Positions 6,596-14,072 of a DNA stretch of 45,947 bases are shown here, piece after piece. Under the pieces are notes generated by a model. That model was given only the letters and a program-made list of their open reading frames with translations, did no database searches and was not told the origin of the DNA. Source of the stretch: UBA1435 sp041663285 (GTDB lineage Bacteria; Patescibacteriota; Microgenomatia; UBA12405); the NCBI GenBank assembly GCA_041663285.1, contig JBAZSP010000005.1:1-45947 (forward strand). The letters are read 5' to 3'. Each line of letters opens with the position of its first letter. Position 1 is the first letter of the stretch. The translations under genes and the position numbers were made by a program.

Positions 6596-8434
6596 ATGTT
6601 TGAGCCGAAGGATATCAGAAATGTCGCTGTCATAGCCCATGTTGATCATGGGAAGACTACCTTGGTAGACGCCATGTTGAAGCAGACACATACCTTCCGA
6701 GATAACCAAGAGGAAATGGGGATGGAAAGGATTATGGATTCAAATGATTTGGAAAGGGAAAAAGGAATTACGATATTATCGAAAAACACTTCGGTTATTT
6801 ATAAAGATACGAAGATAAACATTATTGATACCCCGGGACACGCTGATTTTGGGGGTGAAGTGGAGAGGATTCTCAATATGGCCGATGGAGCCCTATTAAT
6901 CGTAGACGCGGCCGAAGGACCCCTATCGCAAACGAAGTTTGTTTTGAAAAAAGCGCTCGATTTTGGCCTAAAGGTGATCGTGGTGATAAATAAAATTGAC
7001 AGGAAAGATGCAAACACAAAAAAAGTGTTAATGGACACAGAAAATTTGTTTTTACAGCTGGCCAGCGATGCCGAACTGTTGTCGTTTCCGGTGATCTATG
7101 CGGTAGGCCGAGATGGAAAAACCTTTTACGAGGAGCCCTCTACCTTAGACGAAATTGGTGATACTACTCCCCTATTCGAAACAATCTTGAAAACAATACC
7201 GACGGCGATAAAAAATAAAGAGAAGCCTTTTCAGATGTTAGTTTCGGCGTTTGAGGACAATGAGTACTTAGGAAGACTGGCGGTGGGCAGAATTAACCAG
7301 GGGATGATTAAAAAAGGTGAATATATTTCGGTGATCAATCCAAACCAGAAAAACCTGGGCAATTTTAAAATTGACCGGATGTATATAAACGAAGGTATCG
7401 TAAAGGTGGAGTCGGAGAAGGCTATAAGCGGTGAAGTAATATATTTGGCCGGAATTGAGGCCATTAAGATTGGACAAACGCTGACCAGCCCCAGCTTTCA
7501 AGTAGCTTTGCCGACAATAGAGGTAGCCCAGCCGACACTAAAGGCGAGCTTTGGCCCCAATACCGGGATATTCGCCAAGGAAGAAGCCAAATATTTAACC
7601 AGCCGGGAATTAAAGGAAAGATTAAGACGGGAAGCGGAAAACGACTTGGGAATCAGAGTGGAAGACGATGCTACCGATAGCATCAGGTTGGTGGTGGCGG
7701 GAAGAGGAGAACTTCATTTAGCAATTCTGATTGAAAAGTTAAGGCGAGAAGGTTATGCAATGGAGGTGGGAAAGCCGGAGGTGATTTTTAAATCTGACGA
7801 AAGAGGAACATTGGAACCATTTTCGGAATTGATAATATTATCCCCTACCGAATATGTGGGAAATGTAACTGCGGAAATGGGCAAAAGAAGGGCAAAGATG
7901 CTGGACATGCAAACCGATGACAGGGGTGGAGTCAAGATGATTTATAAAATTAGCGAAAAAAATGCACTGGGGCTAAGAAGCCGATTAATGACAGAAACCA
8001 AAGGACAGGTGTCGTTAAACTTTCTGTTGCTGGGATACGAAAAGAAAGAAGATGAGGTAAAGAGGGAGAGAGGCGGAGTAATGATTGCTTCAGAAGGCGG
8101 AAAGGCACTGTCGTATGGCTTGGATCTGGCCCAAAAAAGAGGTATAACTTTTGTGGAGCCAACGGAGATGGTTTATGAAGGGCAGGTTGTGGGTATCAGG
8201 CCAGTGGAAGGTGATTTGGAGATAAACGTATGTAAGGGAAAACAGCTGACAAATATGCGGGCAGCGGGAAACGATGCGGCGATTATTTTGACGCCGGCAA
8301 CGAAAATGAGCATTGAAGAATCCTTGGATTTTATTAACAGCGACGAGCTTATTGACGTAACGCCAAAGGCCATCAGGCTGAGGAAAAGATGGCTCAAAAA
8401 GGTAGATCGGGTAAGAAGCGAGCGGAAAAATTAG
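6596..8434 (+). CDS. typA: Ribosome-associated GTPase TypA/BipA
   Basis: TypA is a translational GTPase of the EF-G family involved in ribosome assembly and stress adaptation. The 612-residue length is typical. The G1 motif is AHVDHGKTTLVDAML (about residues 15-29). Switch I is MDSNDLEREKGITI, G3 is DTPGHADFGGEV, and G4 is VINKIDRKDA. Domain II and the C-terminal TypA-specific part are present, with GRGELHLAILIEKLRREG and a basic tail KRWLKKVDRVRSERKN. The start ATG has TATAAT six bases upstream and no Shine-Dalgarno. Its stop codon overlaps the stop of the convergent DHH phosphoesterase gene by four bases. Confidence 0.97.
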   Translation: MFEPKDIRNVAVIAHVDHGKTTLVDAMLKQTHTFRDNQEEMGMERIMDSNDLEREKGITILSKNTSVIYKDTKINIIDTPGHADFGGEVERILNMADGALLIVDAAEGPLSQTKFVLKKALDFGLKVIVVINKIDRKDANTKKVLMDTENLFLQLASDAELLSFPVIYAVGRDGKTFYEEPSTLDEIGDTTPLFETILKTIPTAIKNKEKPFQMLVSAFEDNEYLGRLAVGRINQGMIKKGEYISVINPNQKNLGNFKIDRMYINEGIVKVESEKAISGEVIYLAGIEAIKIGQTLTSPSFQVALPTIEVAQPTLKASFGPNTGIFAKEEAKYLTSRELKERLRREAENDLGIRVEDDATDSIRLVVAGRGELHLAILIEKLRREGYAMEVGKPEVIFKSDERGTLEPFSELIILSPTEYVGNVTAEMGKRRAKMLDMQTDDRGGVKMIYKISEKNALGLRSRLMTETKGQVSLNFLLLGYEKKEDEVKRERGGVMIASEGGKALSYGLDLAQKRGITFVEPTEMVYEGQVVGIRPVEGDLEINVCKGKQLTNMRAAGNDAAIILTPATKMSIEESLDFINSDELIDVTPKAIRLRKRWLKKVDRVRSERKN

Positions 8435-9441
8435 GAATTGGCCATTTCGGGGTGGAAGTGTTGTATGGCCGATAAGAGAGCCTGGATTGCCTCGTCAAGA
8501 GGAAAATAAATGGTGGCGCCGGCAGCTGCAGGGTGGCCGCCACCAGTACCGGCTGCTTGGGCAATTAAGCCAAGATCGTATTTGGCCGGATCACGGGTGC
8601 GGAGGCTAACAGAACATATCCCCGGTTCGTATTCGACAATAGAAACACCAATATCCCAGCCAATGACCGATTTTAAAGTATTTGAAATTTCTGATTTTTC
8701 GCTGTGGCGTCGGGATAAACTGTTGGCTTTGAGGGTAGAATAAGAAATGGCAGAAATAGCAACATGATTGTTAAAGAATAATTTTACTGAAGAGAGAGAT
8801 AAACCTTTAAAAAGAATTTGGCCAGGGTCGGCGTTATTTTCTAATTCGAAAATGTAACGGTGGAAATCGGGACAGAGTTTAACCAGTTTGGCGGCGGCGG
8901 AAAAAGTTTGGGAGGTGGTTTTTTGGTATTTAAAGCCACCGGAATCGGTATAAATACCCAAAAATAGATTAATTGCCATTTGGGACGATATGGGAATTTT
9001 TGACTTAGAAAACATATCGAAAATAATTTCGCAAACGGAGATGACAGTATTGTTAACAAGATTGACCCGGGCAAATTTGGGATTAGAGGAATGATGGTCA
9101 ATGGCAATGGTAAAAAGGTGGGGCGGGAAGGAAACAGAGCCAAGCTTGGATATTTGAGAAAGACTGGCAGAATCAAAAATCAGGAACAGGTCGAATTCAT
9201 TTAGATTGAGGTCAAAATAAGTTTTGGAGGTAATCTCGGAAAAGCCGGGGAGGTGATGAAAATTTTGAGGTAATTCGGAGTCACCTTTGATCAGAGTTAC
9301 TCTCTTGCCAAGAGTCTTTAGGTAGAGGTACATGGCCAAAGTAGAGCCGATAACATCACCGTCCGGTGATGGGTGAAGGTGAAGGAGGATTGAGGTACTA
9401 TCGTGGATACGATTAATTATGTCTTGGTAGATTAGTTTCAT
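8431..9441 (-). CDS. DHH-DHHA1 phosphoesterase, NrnA-like
   Basis: A 336-residue DHH/DHHA1 protein. Relatives of this size (NrnA) degrade short oligoribonucleotides (nanoRNA), dephosphorylate pAp, or hydrolyse cyclic-di-AMP and its linear products. The metal-binding motifs are HLHPSPDGDVIGS (about residues 22-34), FDSAS, AIDHHSSNPKF (the DHH signature) and TDSGGFKY. The C-terminal DHHA1 part has the glycine-rich GTGGGHPAAAGATI. It is the last gene of the secA operon, three bases after the YdjM-like gene. NrnA is the best fit by length, but c-di-AMP phosphodiesterase activity cannot be excluded. Confidence 0.88.
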   Translation of the reverse strand: MKLIYQDIINRIHDSTSILLHLHPSPDGDVIGSTLAMYLYLKTLGKRVTLIKGDSELPQNFHHLPGFSEITSKTYFDLNLNEFDLFLIFDSASLSQISKLGSVSFPPHLFTIAIDHHSSNPKFARVNLVNNTVISVCEIIFDMFSKSKIPISSQMAINLFLGIYTDSGGFKYQKTTSQTFSAAAKLVKLCPDFHRYIFELENNADPGQILFKGLSLSSVKLFFNNHVAISAISYSTLKANSLSRRHSEKSEISNTLKSVIGWDIGVSIVEYEPGICSVSLRTRDPAKYDLGLIAQAAGTGGGHPAAAGATIYFPLDEAIQALLSAIQHFHPEMANS

Positions 9442-9444
9442 GGT

Positions 9445-10020
9445 TTAAACCGGTGAAACGGTAAGATGACGGATAAGTAATGGCCAGTTGGTAATGGTCA
9501 TAAGGATTATATAAATAATAATTAAAAAGACGACGACATGTTTTTCGAACCACTTGCCAGTTTTAATCCGCCAGGAAGAAATGGGAGGAAAGCCGAACTT
9601 GAATTTCAGAGGAAAAAGAAGAGGCACGCCTTCTTCGGTAAAAAAATCCAAAATCAGATGGGAGATAAAACCGGTCATGATTGAAAAATAAATAATCTTT
9701 AAATCAAGAAAAGTCGAGTTAAGAAGTTGGGGTAACAAGAAAAGCAGAAGGTGGTGAATAAGATAAATTCCCAGGAGCGAGTGAGAAATAGTGCGATGGG
9801 ACAAAAAAAGCCGGCGGAGAAACCGGCCAAGGAAGTTTCCGGCCGGGAGAAGATCCCAGAGGCGGTTGGAAGCTTGATCGAGATCGGGCAGAAGAGCCCC
9901 AACAATGTTGCTAATTAGGGAAACGACAAAAGTGGGAAAATTTAAGGATGATGGCGGGTAGCGGGTAGCCAAAGTTAAAAGTGAAGCAAAGGCAAAAAGA
10001 TCGTGGGTTTTGGAAGTCAT
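9445..10020 (-). CDS. YdjM/DUF457-type membrane-bound metal-dependent hydrolase
   Basis: The start is ATG 10018-10020 (MTSKTHDLFAFASLL), giving 191 residues. The longer open frame upstream lies inside secA on the same strand and encodes a Pro/Leu-rich stretch typical of an out-of-frame shadow. The family is a small integral membrane protein with predicted metal ligands: THDLF at the N-terminus, GALLPDLDQ, FLSHRTISHSLLG and SHLILDFFTEEGVPLLFP. Several membrane helices are visible, for example LHHLLLFLLPQLL-like and VVVFLIIIYIILMTI segments. The biochemical role of the family is unclear. It sits between secA (25 bases) and the DHH gene (3 bases). Confidence 0.88.
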   Translation of the reverse strand: MTSKTHDLFAFASLLTLATRYPPSSLNFPTFVVSLISNIVGALLPDLDQASNRLWDLLPAGNFLGRFLRRLFLSHRTISHSLLGIYLIHHLLLFLLPQLLNSTFLDLKIIYFSIMTGFISHLILDFFTEEGVPLLFPLKFKFGFPPISSWRIKTGKWFEKHVVVFLIIIYIILMTITNWPLLIRHLTVSPV

Positions 10021-10045
10021 AGAATAATTCAGGAGAGATCTACTT

Positions 10046-12757
10046 TTATCCGTACTGGGGATAATGGCATTTCTTGTATTTTTTGCCTGAGCCGCAGGGA
10101 CAGAGGTCGTTACGGGAAGGGCTTTTGGCCGCCGGGGCAGTAACACGGTCCGGAGTAATTTCGGAAGAAGTGGCCGAGGAACCGGCAGCTGCGGAAGCAG
10201 CCAAGGGCTGAATGGAACCGCGGGTTTCGGTGGCATGATCGGGGGTAATCTGGGGATCAAACACCGGCTCGAGACGAAAAATTTTTCGGGCTAAATTGTA
10301 GCGGTATTTGGTTAATAACTCCTGAAACATAGTGTAGCCTTCCTGGCGATATTCAATCAAGGGATCCTTTTGGGCGTAACCACGAAGACGGACGCCATCA
10401 CGTAAATCATCGAGGGCAGTCAGATGCTCAACCCATAGAGGATCGAGTGTTGAGATAACAGAGTAGGAGACAATGTGGTTAAAGATATCCGACCCAAAAA
10501 GGTGTTGCCGGGTGGAGAAGGCGGCCGAAAGAATGGTATTAAGGTAGGCTGCCGGATCGGCCGATTCGGCTATTTCGGCCTTGAGACGGGAGCGGTCAGT
10601 GTCGGCCTGAGGGAGAATTTCAAAAAATTCAAGGAGAATATTGTCGGTTTGATATTGGCCGGTTTCGGAATTTTGATTTTGAGATACAATCTGAGTAATC
10701 TGGCCGGTTAAGATTTTTTGAAGCTCGTCGGTGTTGGACTGGGGCTGATTTTGAAGATTAAACAGGGTTTTTTCGCGAAGAGAGTAGATTATTTGGCGTT
10801 GTTTGTTAATGACATCATCGTATTCGACTAAGTTTTTGCGAATATCAAAATTGTAACCTTCGACTTTTACCTGAATTTGTTCAAGAACGCGGGTAACCAA
10901 AGGGTGAGTAAGAGGAACATCTTCGGCCATATTGAACCTGGTCATAAGATTGGAAATTTTTTCGCCGCCAAAAATCCTCATCAAGTCGTCTTCTAAAGAA
11001 ACATAGAATTGGCTGAAACCCGGATCTCCCTGGCGGCCGGAACGGCCGCGAAGCTGGTTGTCGATACGGCGGGATTCATGACGTTCGGTACCAATGACAT
11101 AAAGACCGCCAAAAGCCACAACTTCGTCATGGGATTTTTGCCAATCCGATGTTTGAATTTGGGAATTTTTGATATCAGTTTTGTCAGAACTAGCAATTGG
11201 CCTGGGACCGCCCAAAATAATATCGACTCCCCTACCGGCCATATTGGTGGCGACGGTAACTGCACCTTTTTTACCGGCCATGGCAATTATTTCGGCTTCG
11301 GAACGATGGTTTTTGGCATTAAGAACCTGGTGAGGAACACCCTTTTTGGAAAGGAGTGAGGAAATAATGTCGTTTTTTTCGATGGAGGTAGTGCCGATCA
11401 GGACCGGTTGGCCTTGACGGTGAAGCTCCTCAACCTTAGTGGCAACAGCGGTATATTTGGAACGTTGGGTTTTGTAGATTAAGTCCTGGTCATCGAGCCT
11501 TTTTAAGACTTTGTTGGTAGGAATTACGATAACATCAAGGTGATAGATACGTTTAAACTCTTCGGCTTCGGTGGCAGCAGTACCGGTCATGCCGGCAAGT
11601 TTTTGATAGAGGCGGAAGAAGTTTTGGAAGGTAATAGTGGCCCAAGTTTGGGACTCGCGTTGAACGGGAACGTTTTCTTTGGCCTCGACTGCCTGATGAA
11701 GACCGTCGGACCAGCGACGACCGTACATTAACCGACCGGTGAATTCATCAACTATAATTACTTCGTTGTCCTTGACAACATAATCTTTGTCTTTGTGAAA
11801 TAGAGCCCGGGCCTTAATAGCGTTTTCGATATAGTGAATAGTTTCGAAAGACTCTTCGTAAAGGTTTTTAATACTTAAAACCCTTTCGACTTTGCGGATA
11901 CCATATTCGGACAAGGTGGCCGAACGGGATTTTTCGTCGATGACGTAATCGGTAGGCTGAAGTTCGGCAGCGATTTTGGCAAATTTGTAGTATTTGTCGA
12001 CGGGTTGGTTGTTGGGTGATGATATTATCAGTGGAGTCCTGGCTTCGTCGATTAAGACAAAATCAACTTCGTCGACAATGGCAAAATAATGGCTACGTTG
12101 GACAATGTCGTTGGGGGAAGAAACCATGTGGTCACGAAGATAGTCAAAGCCAAATTCGTTATTGGTACCATAAGTAATGTCGGCCTGGTAGGCTTCCTTT
12201 CGGGAAACGGGGCGAAGATGGGCCAGACGGTCGTCAAAGGTTTCTTTGGGATCGGTAAAAGACGGATCGTAAATAAATGATTGTTCATGGATAATACAAC
12301 CGATGGAAAGACCTAAAAGGTTTAGAGCTTTAGGGTACCAACCAGCACCGACACGGCTTAAATAGTCGTTTGGGGTAATGATGTGAACTCCCTGGCCGGT
12401 TAAAGCATTCAGGTAAGCGGCAAACGCAACGGAGTGGGTTTTGCCTTCGCCGGTTTTTTGTTCGGATATGCCCCCCTGGTGGAGAACAATAGCCGACATT
12501 AGCTGGACATCAAACGCCCGTTCGCCAATTGACCGTCTAATGGCTTCTCGGACAACGGCAAAGGCTTCAGGCAGAATGGCATCAAGGTTTTGGCCATCGG
12601 CAAGTTGCTTTTTAAAAGTTTCGGTTTTTTTGGATAAAATTTCGTCGGAAAGGACAGAGATATCTTTTTCAAAGCGATTGATTTTGGCGATTAAGGGCTC
12701 AAGGGATTTGATTCTTTTGTGGCTTTCGTCAAAAAAGCTTTTTAGGAAAGATAACAT
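10046..12757 (-). CDS. secA: Protein translocase ATPase SecA
   Basis: SecA is the motor that drives preproteins through SecYEG. At 903 residues it is a normal full-length protein. Walker A is EQKTGEGKTHSV (about residues 99-110), followed by the conserved ITPNDYLS. Walker B is in IVDEVDFVLIDEARTPLIIS. Other visible regions are the TFQNFFRLYQKLAGMTGTA segment, ATNMAGRGVDIILGG, and GRSGRQGDPG with the arginine finger. A low-complexity Ala/Ser/Pro linker precedes a C-terminal SEC-C zinc site, DLCPCGSGKKYKKCHYP. The initiator ATG (12755-12757) has TATAAT seven bases upstream and no Shine-Dalgarno. It heads a three-gene minus operon. Confidence 0.98.
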   Translation of the reverse strand: MLSFLKSFFDESHKRIKSLEPLIAKINRFEKDISVLSDEILSKKTETFKKQLADGQNLDAILPEAFAVVREAIRRSIGERAFDVQLMSAIVLHQGGISEQKTGEGKTHSVAFAAYLNALTGQGVHIITPNDYLSRVGAGWYPKALNLLGLSIGCIIHEQSFIYDPSFTDPKETFDDRLAHLRPVSRKEAYQADITYGTNNEFGFDYLRDHMVSSPNDIVQRSHYFAIVDEVDFVLIDEARTPLIISSPNNQPVDKYYKFAKIAAELQPTDYVIDEKSRSATLSEYGIRKVERVLSIKNLYEESFETIHYIENAIKARALFHKDKDYVVKDNEVIIVDEFTGRLMYGRRWSDGLHQAVEAKENVPVQRESQTWATITFQNFFRLYQKLAGMTGTAATEAEEFKRIYHLDVIVIPTNKVLKRLDDQDLIYKTQRSKYTAVATKVEELHRQGQPVLIGTTSIEKNDIISSLLSKKGVPHQVLNAKNHRSEAEIIAMAGKKGAVTVATNMAGRGVDIILGGPRPIASSDKTDIKNSQIQTSDWQKSHDEVVAFGGLYVIGTERHESRRIDNQLRGRSGRQGDPGFSQFYVSLEDDLMRIFGGEKISNLMTRFNMAEDVPLTHPLVTRVLEQIQVKVEGYNFDIRKNLVEYDDVINKQRQIIYSLREKTLFNLQNQPQSNTDELQKILTGQITQIVSQNQNSETGQYQTDNILLEFFEILPQADTDRSRLKAEIAESADPAAYLNTILSAAFSTRQHLFGSDIFNHIVSYSVISTLDPLWVEHLTALDDLRDGVRLRGYAQKDPLIEYRQEGYTMFQELLTKYRYNLARKIFRLEPVFDPQITPDHATETRGSIQPLAASAAAGSSATSSEITPDRVTAPAAKSPSRNDLCPCGSGKKYKKCHYPQYG

Positions 12758-12764
12758 AGAGGAT

Positions 12765-12770
12765 ATTATA
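12765..12770 (-). promoter_or_regulatory. Consensus -10 TATAAT before secA
   Basis: A perfect TATAAT on the minus strand ends seven bases before the secA ATG, predicting a leaderless transcript. The -35 region is poor. Confidence 0.6.
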
Positions 12771-12847
12771 GTCTATAAAACTGAAAATTTAAGCCGTTTG
12801 AACGATATGTGAAGGAGTTTTCTAACTGAATTTTGATCTTTGGTGAG

Positions 12848-12853
12848 TATATT
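12848..12853 (+). promoter_or_regulatory. -10-like TATATT before the small Cys-containing gene
   Basis: TATATT (5 of 6 to consensus) ends seven bases before ATG 12861. This spacing matches the other leaderless promoters here and supports 12861 over the upstream TTG 12840 as the start. Confidence 0.4.
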
Positions 12854-12860
12854 TACAGAA

Positions 12861-13238
12861 ATGGCTCGGATTACAGTTGGTGGCGAAAGAGTTATGATTG
12901 TCTGTTTTGAAATAGTGAATGCTCCAAGAGTAGTGAGCTTAGGCGACTGTCAAAGGTGCAGCTATCTTAGACGAAGTTTGGCAGATTTTGTAAGAGATTA
13001 CAGAAATATTGCCGACCATTTTGAGATAGGGATGTTTAGTTGTAGGGGTAGGAACCTTAGCGGGGTGGAAAGAGAGGTGGAAATAAGAGGGGCAAGGGCT
13101 GATTTTAAGTTACCAGGTTGGGGATCGGCATACGCAGCTCGACGAGTTGAAAGAGGAGATTGCCCGGCAGTAATTGAAATGAGACAAATGGAAATTGGCA
13201 CAGGACTATTATCTAAATTAAGGGAAGAGGTACTGTAA
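12861..13238 (+). CDS. Small cysteine-containing protein, unknown function
   Basis: A 125-residue protein starting MARITVGGERVMIV that I do not recognise. It has five cysteines, including a pair in LGDCQRCSYLRRSL and single ones in IVCFEIV, MFSCRGR and RGDCPAV. This arrangement could bind a metal, but the family is unknown. The middle part, LADFVRDYRNIADHFEIG, is probably helical. Purine-rich codons resemble the other plus-strand genes, which favours real coding. It stands alone between secA and the terminator of the greA-lysS-HD operon. Its stop codon lies inside the poly-A arm of that terminator. A TTG at 12840 would add seven residues, but ATG 12861 has a better placed -10. Confidence 0.65.
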   Translation: MARITVGGERVMIVCFEIVNAPRVVSLGDCQRCSYLRRSLADFVRDYRNIADHFEIGMFSCRGRNLSGVEREVEIRGARADFKLPGWGSAYAARRVERGDCPAVIEMRQMEIGTGLLSKLREEVL

Positions 13239-13305
13239 AAAAACCTGCCCCGACGGTTATGTCGGGGCGGGTGGCTCCTCTAATTTTTTCGATTGTTTTA
13301 CAGTA
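13231..13305. repeat. 75-bp element with perfect 10-bp terminal inverted repeats
   Basis: TACTGTAAAA (13231-13240) and its exact reverse complement TTTTACAGTA (13296-13305) bracket the terminator hairpin. The left repeat includes the last codons and stop of the small plus-strand gene. The whole could fold as one long cruciform or RNA hairpin. Confidence 0.6.
13237..13271 (-). terminator. Intrinsic terminator of the greA-lysS-HD operon
   Basis: On the minus strand an 11-bp GC-rich stem (13261-13271 with 13244-13254, one G-T wobble, loop of six) is followed at once by seven T residues (13243-13237). It lies about 90 bases after the HD gene. In the plus direction the same hairpin is followed, after an 11-base gap, by TTTTTT (13283-13288), so it may work weakly for the small plus-strand gene too. 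Confidence 0.85.
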
Positions 13306-13362
13306 AAAATATTTTAGCAAAAGAAAAGAAAGTTTATTGCCGAAGGATATCCGCATCTACTA

Positions 13363-13971
13363 TTAAAGGCCAATATTAGGTGCTATTTGCTGCATGGACT
13401 GGAGACAGACAGTAACAAAGTTTTCGAGGGAAATATTGAGTCCTGAAGGATTTTGGCACATCTTTACGTCTTCACGACGGGTGCCGGCAGCAAACTTTGG
13501 CTCCTTAAGAAAACGTTTTAGAACCGAAGAAACTTTGACGTCGGCCAGCTTTTTGGTGGGGTAAACCAAGGCAACGGCGACAATCAGCCCGGTAAGGGAA
13601 TCGGCACAAAAGATGGACCATTGGGCTTTGGTTGTCGGCTCAACTCCTCCAGGATAATGCCAGCCATGAGCTTTGACGATCTGAAGGACACTATCGGAAA
13701 TGATTAAATTATATTTGGCTAAAGCCTCTAAAGTTTTGGAAGGATGCTGGTCCTTGAATTCACCAGCATAGTCGATGTCGTGGATCAAGCCGGCCAATGC
13801 CCAGTCTTCTTTGGGTGGTTCTGAAGGATCTAACTGATTTTGAGAATTTAAATAATCGAAAAGTCCAGCCATGCAAGCTTCGAGAGCGAGGGAGTGATAA
13901 AAAATGTTGGTTTCAAGGGCAGAATTAACAGCATTCAGATATTCTTGATGATTGAGAGACATAGTAATCAT
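13363..13971 (-). CDS. HD-domain phosphohydrolase-like protein
   Basis: A 202-residue protein with the HD superfamily pattern. A first His is in NIFYHSLALEACMAGLFDYL, the HD pair is in LAGLIHDIDYAGEF, further His residues are in DQHPSKTLEAL and VKAHGWHYPGG, and an Asp is in FCADSLTGLIVAVALVYP. These match single-domain predicted hydrolases (YedJ/COG2316-like) that act on nucleotides or similar phosphomonoesters. The substrate is unknown. Two starts are possible, ATG 13971 (MITMSLNHQ) or ATG 13962 (MSLNHQ). It is the last gene of the minus operon after lysS, separated by 101 bases holding a perfect 12-bp inverted repeat. Confidence 0.85.
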   Translation of the reverse strand: MITMSLNHQEYLNAVNSALETNIFYHSLALEACMAGLFDYLNSQNQLDPSEPPKEDWALAGLIHDIDYAGEFKDQHPSKTLEALAKYNLIISDSVLQIVKAHGWHYPGGVEPTTKAQWSIFCADSLTGLIVAVALVYPTKKLADVKVSSVLKRFLKEPKFAAGTRREDVKMCQNPSGLNISLENFVTVCLQSMQQIAPNIGL

Positions 13972-13987
13972 TTATTTATCAAAACTT

Positions 13988-14014
13988 TTTTAGGTTTTAG
14001 GGTAAAACCTAAAA
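13988..14014. repeat. Perfect 12-bp inverted repeat upstream of the HD gene
   Basis: TTTTAGGTTTTA (13988-13999), a three-base spacer, then TAAAACCTAAAA (14003-14014). On the minus strand it is followed by A residues and on the plus strand by CCATTG, so it is not an intrinsic terminator. It lies 16 bases before ATG 13971 and could be an operator, an RNA-stability hairpin or a processing site. Confidence 0.6.
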
Positions 14015-14072
14015 CCATTGTAAAGAATATATTTTTCGATATCAGCGACTAGTTTAATATGTTGGAGAGTGA

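Noticed and set aside
6560..6709. 50-residue extension of the C39-like protein into typA
   Set aside because: It overlaps the typA start and both promoters; ATG 6559 leads straight into the membrane anchor.
10021..10260. N-terminal extension of the YdjM-like gene inside secA
   Set aside because: It is a Pro/Leu-rich shadow of secA in another frame of the same strand; the family-typical N-terminus starts at ATG 10020.
12840..12860. TTG start for the small Cys-containing gene
   Set aside because: It has no ribosome binding site at a workable distance, and a TATATT element is placed correctly for ATG 12861 instead.
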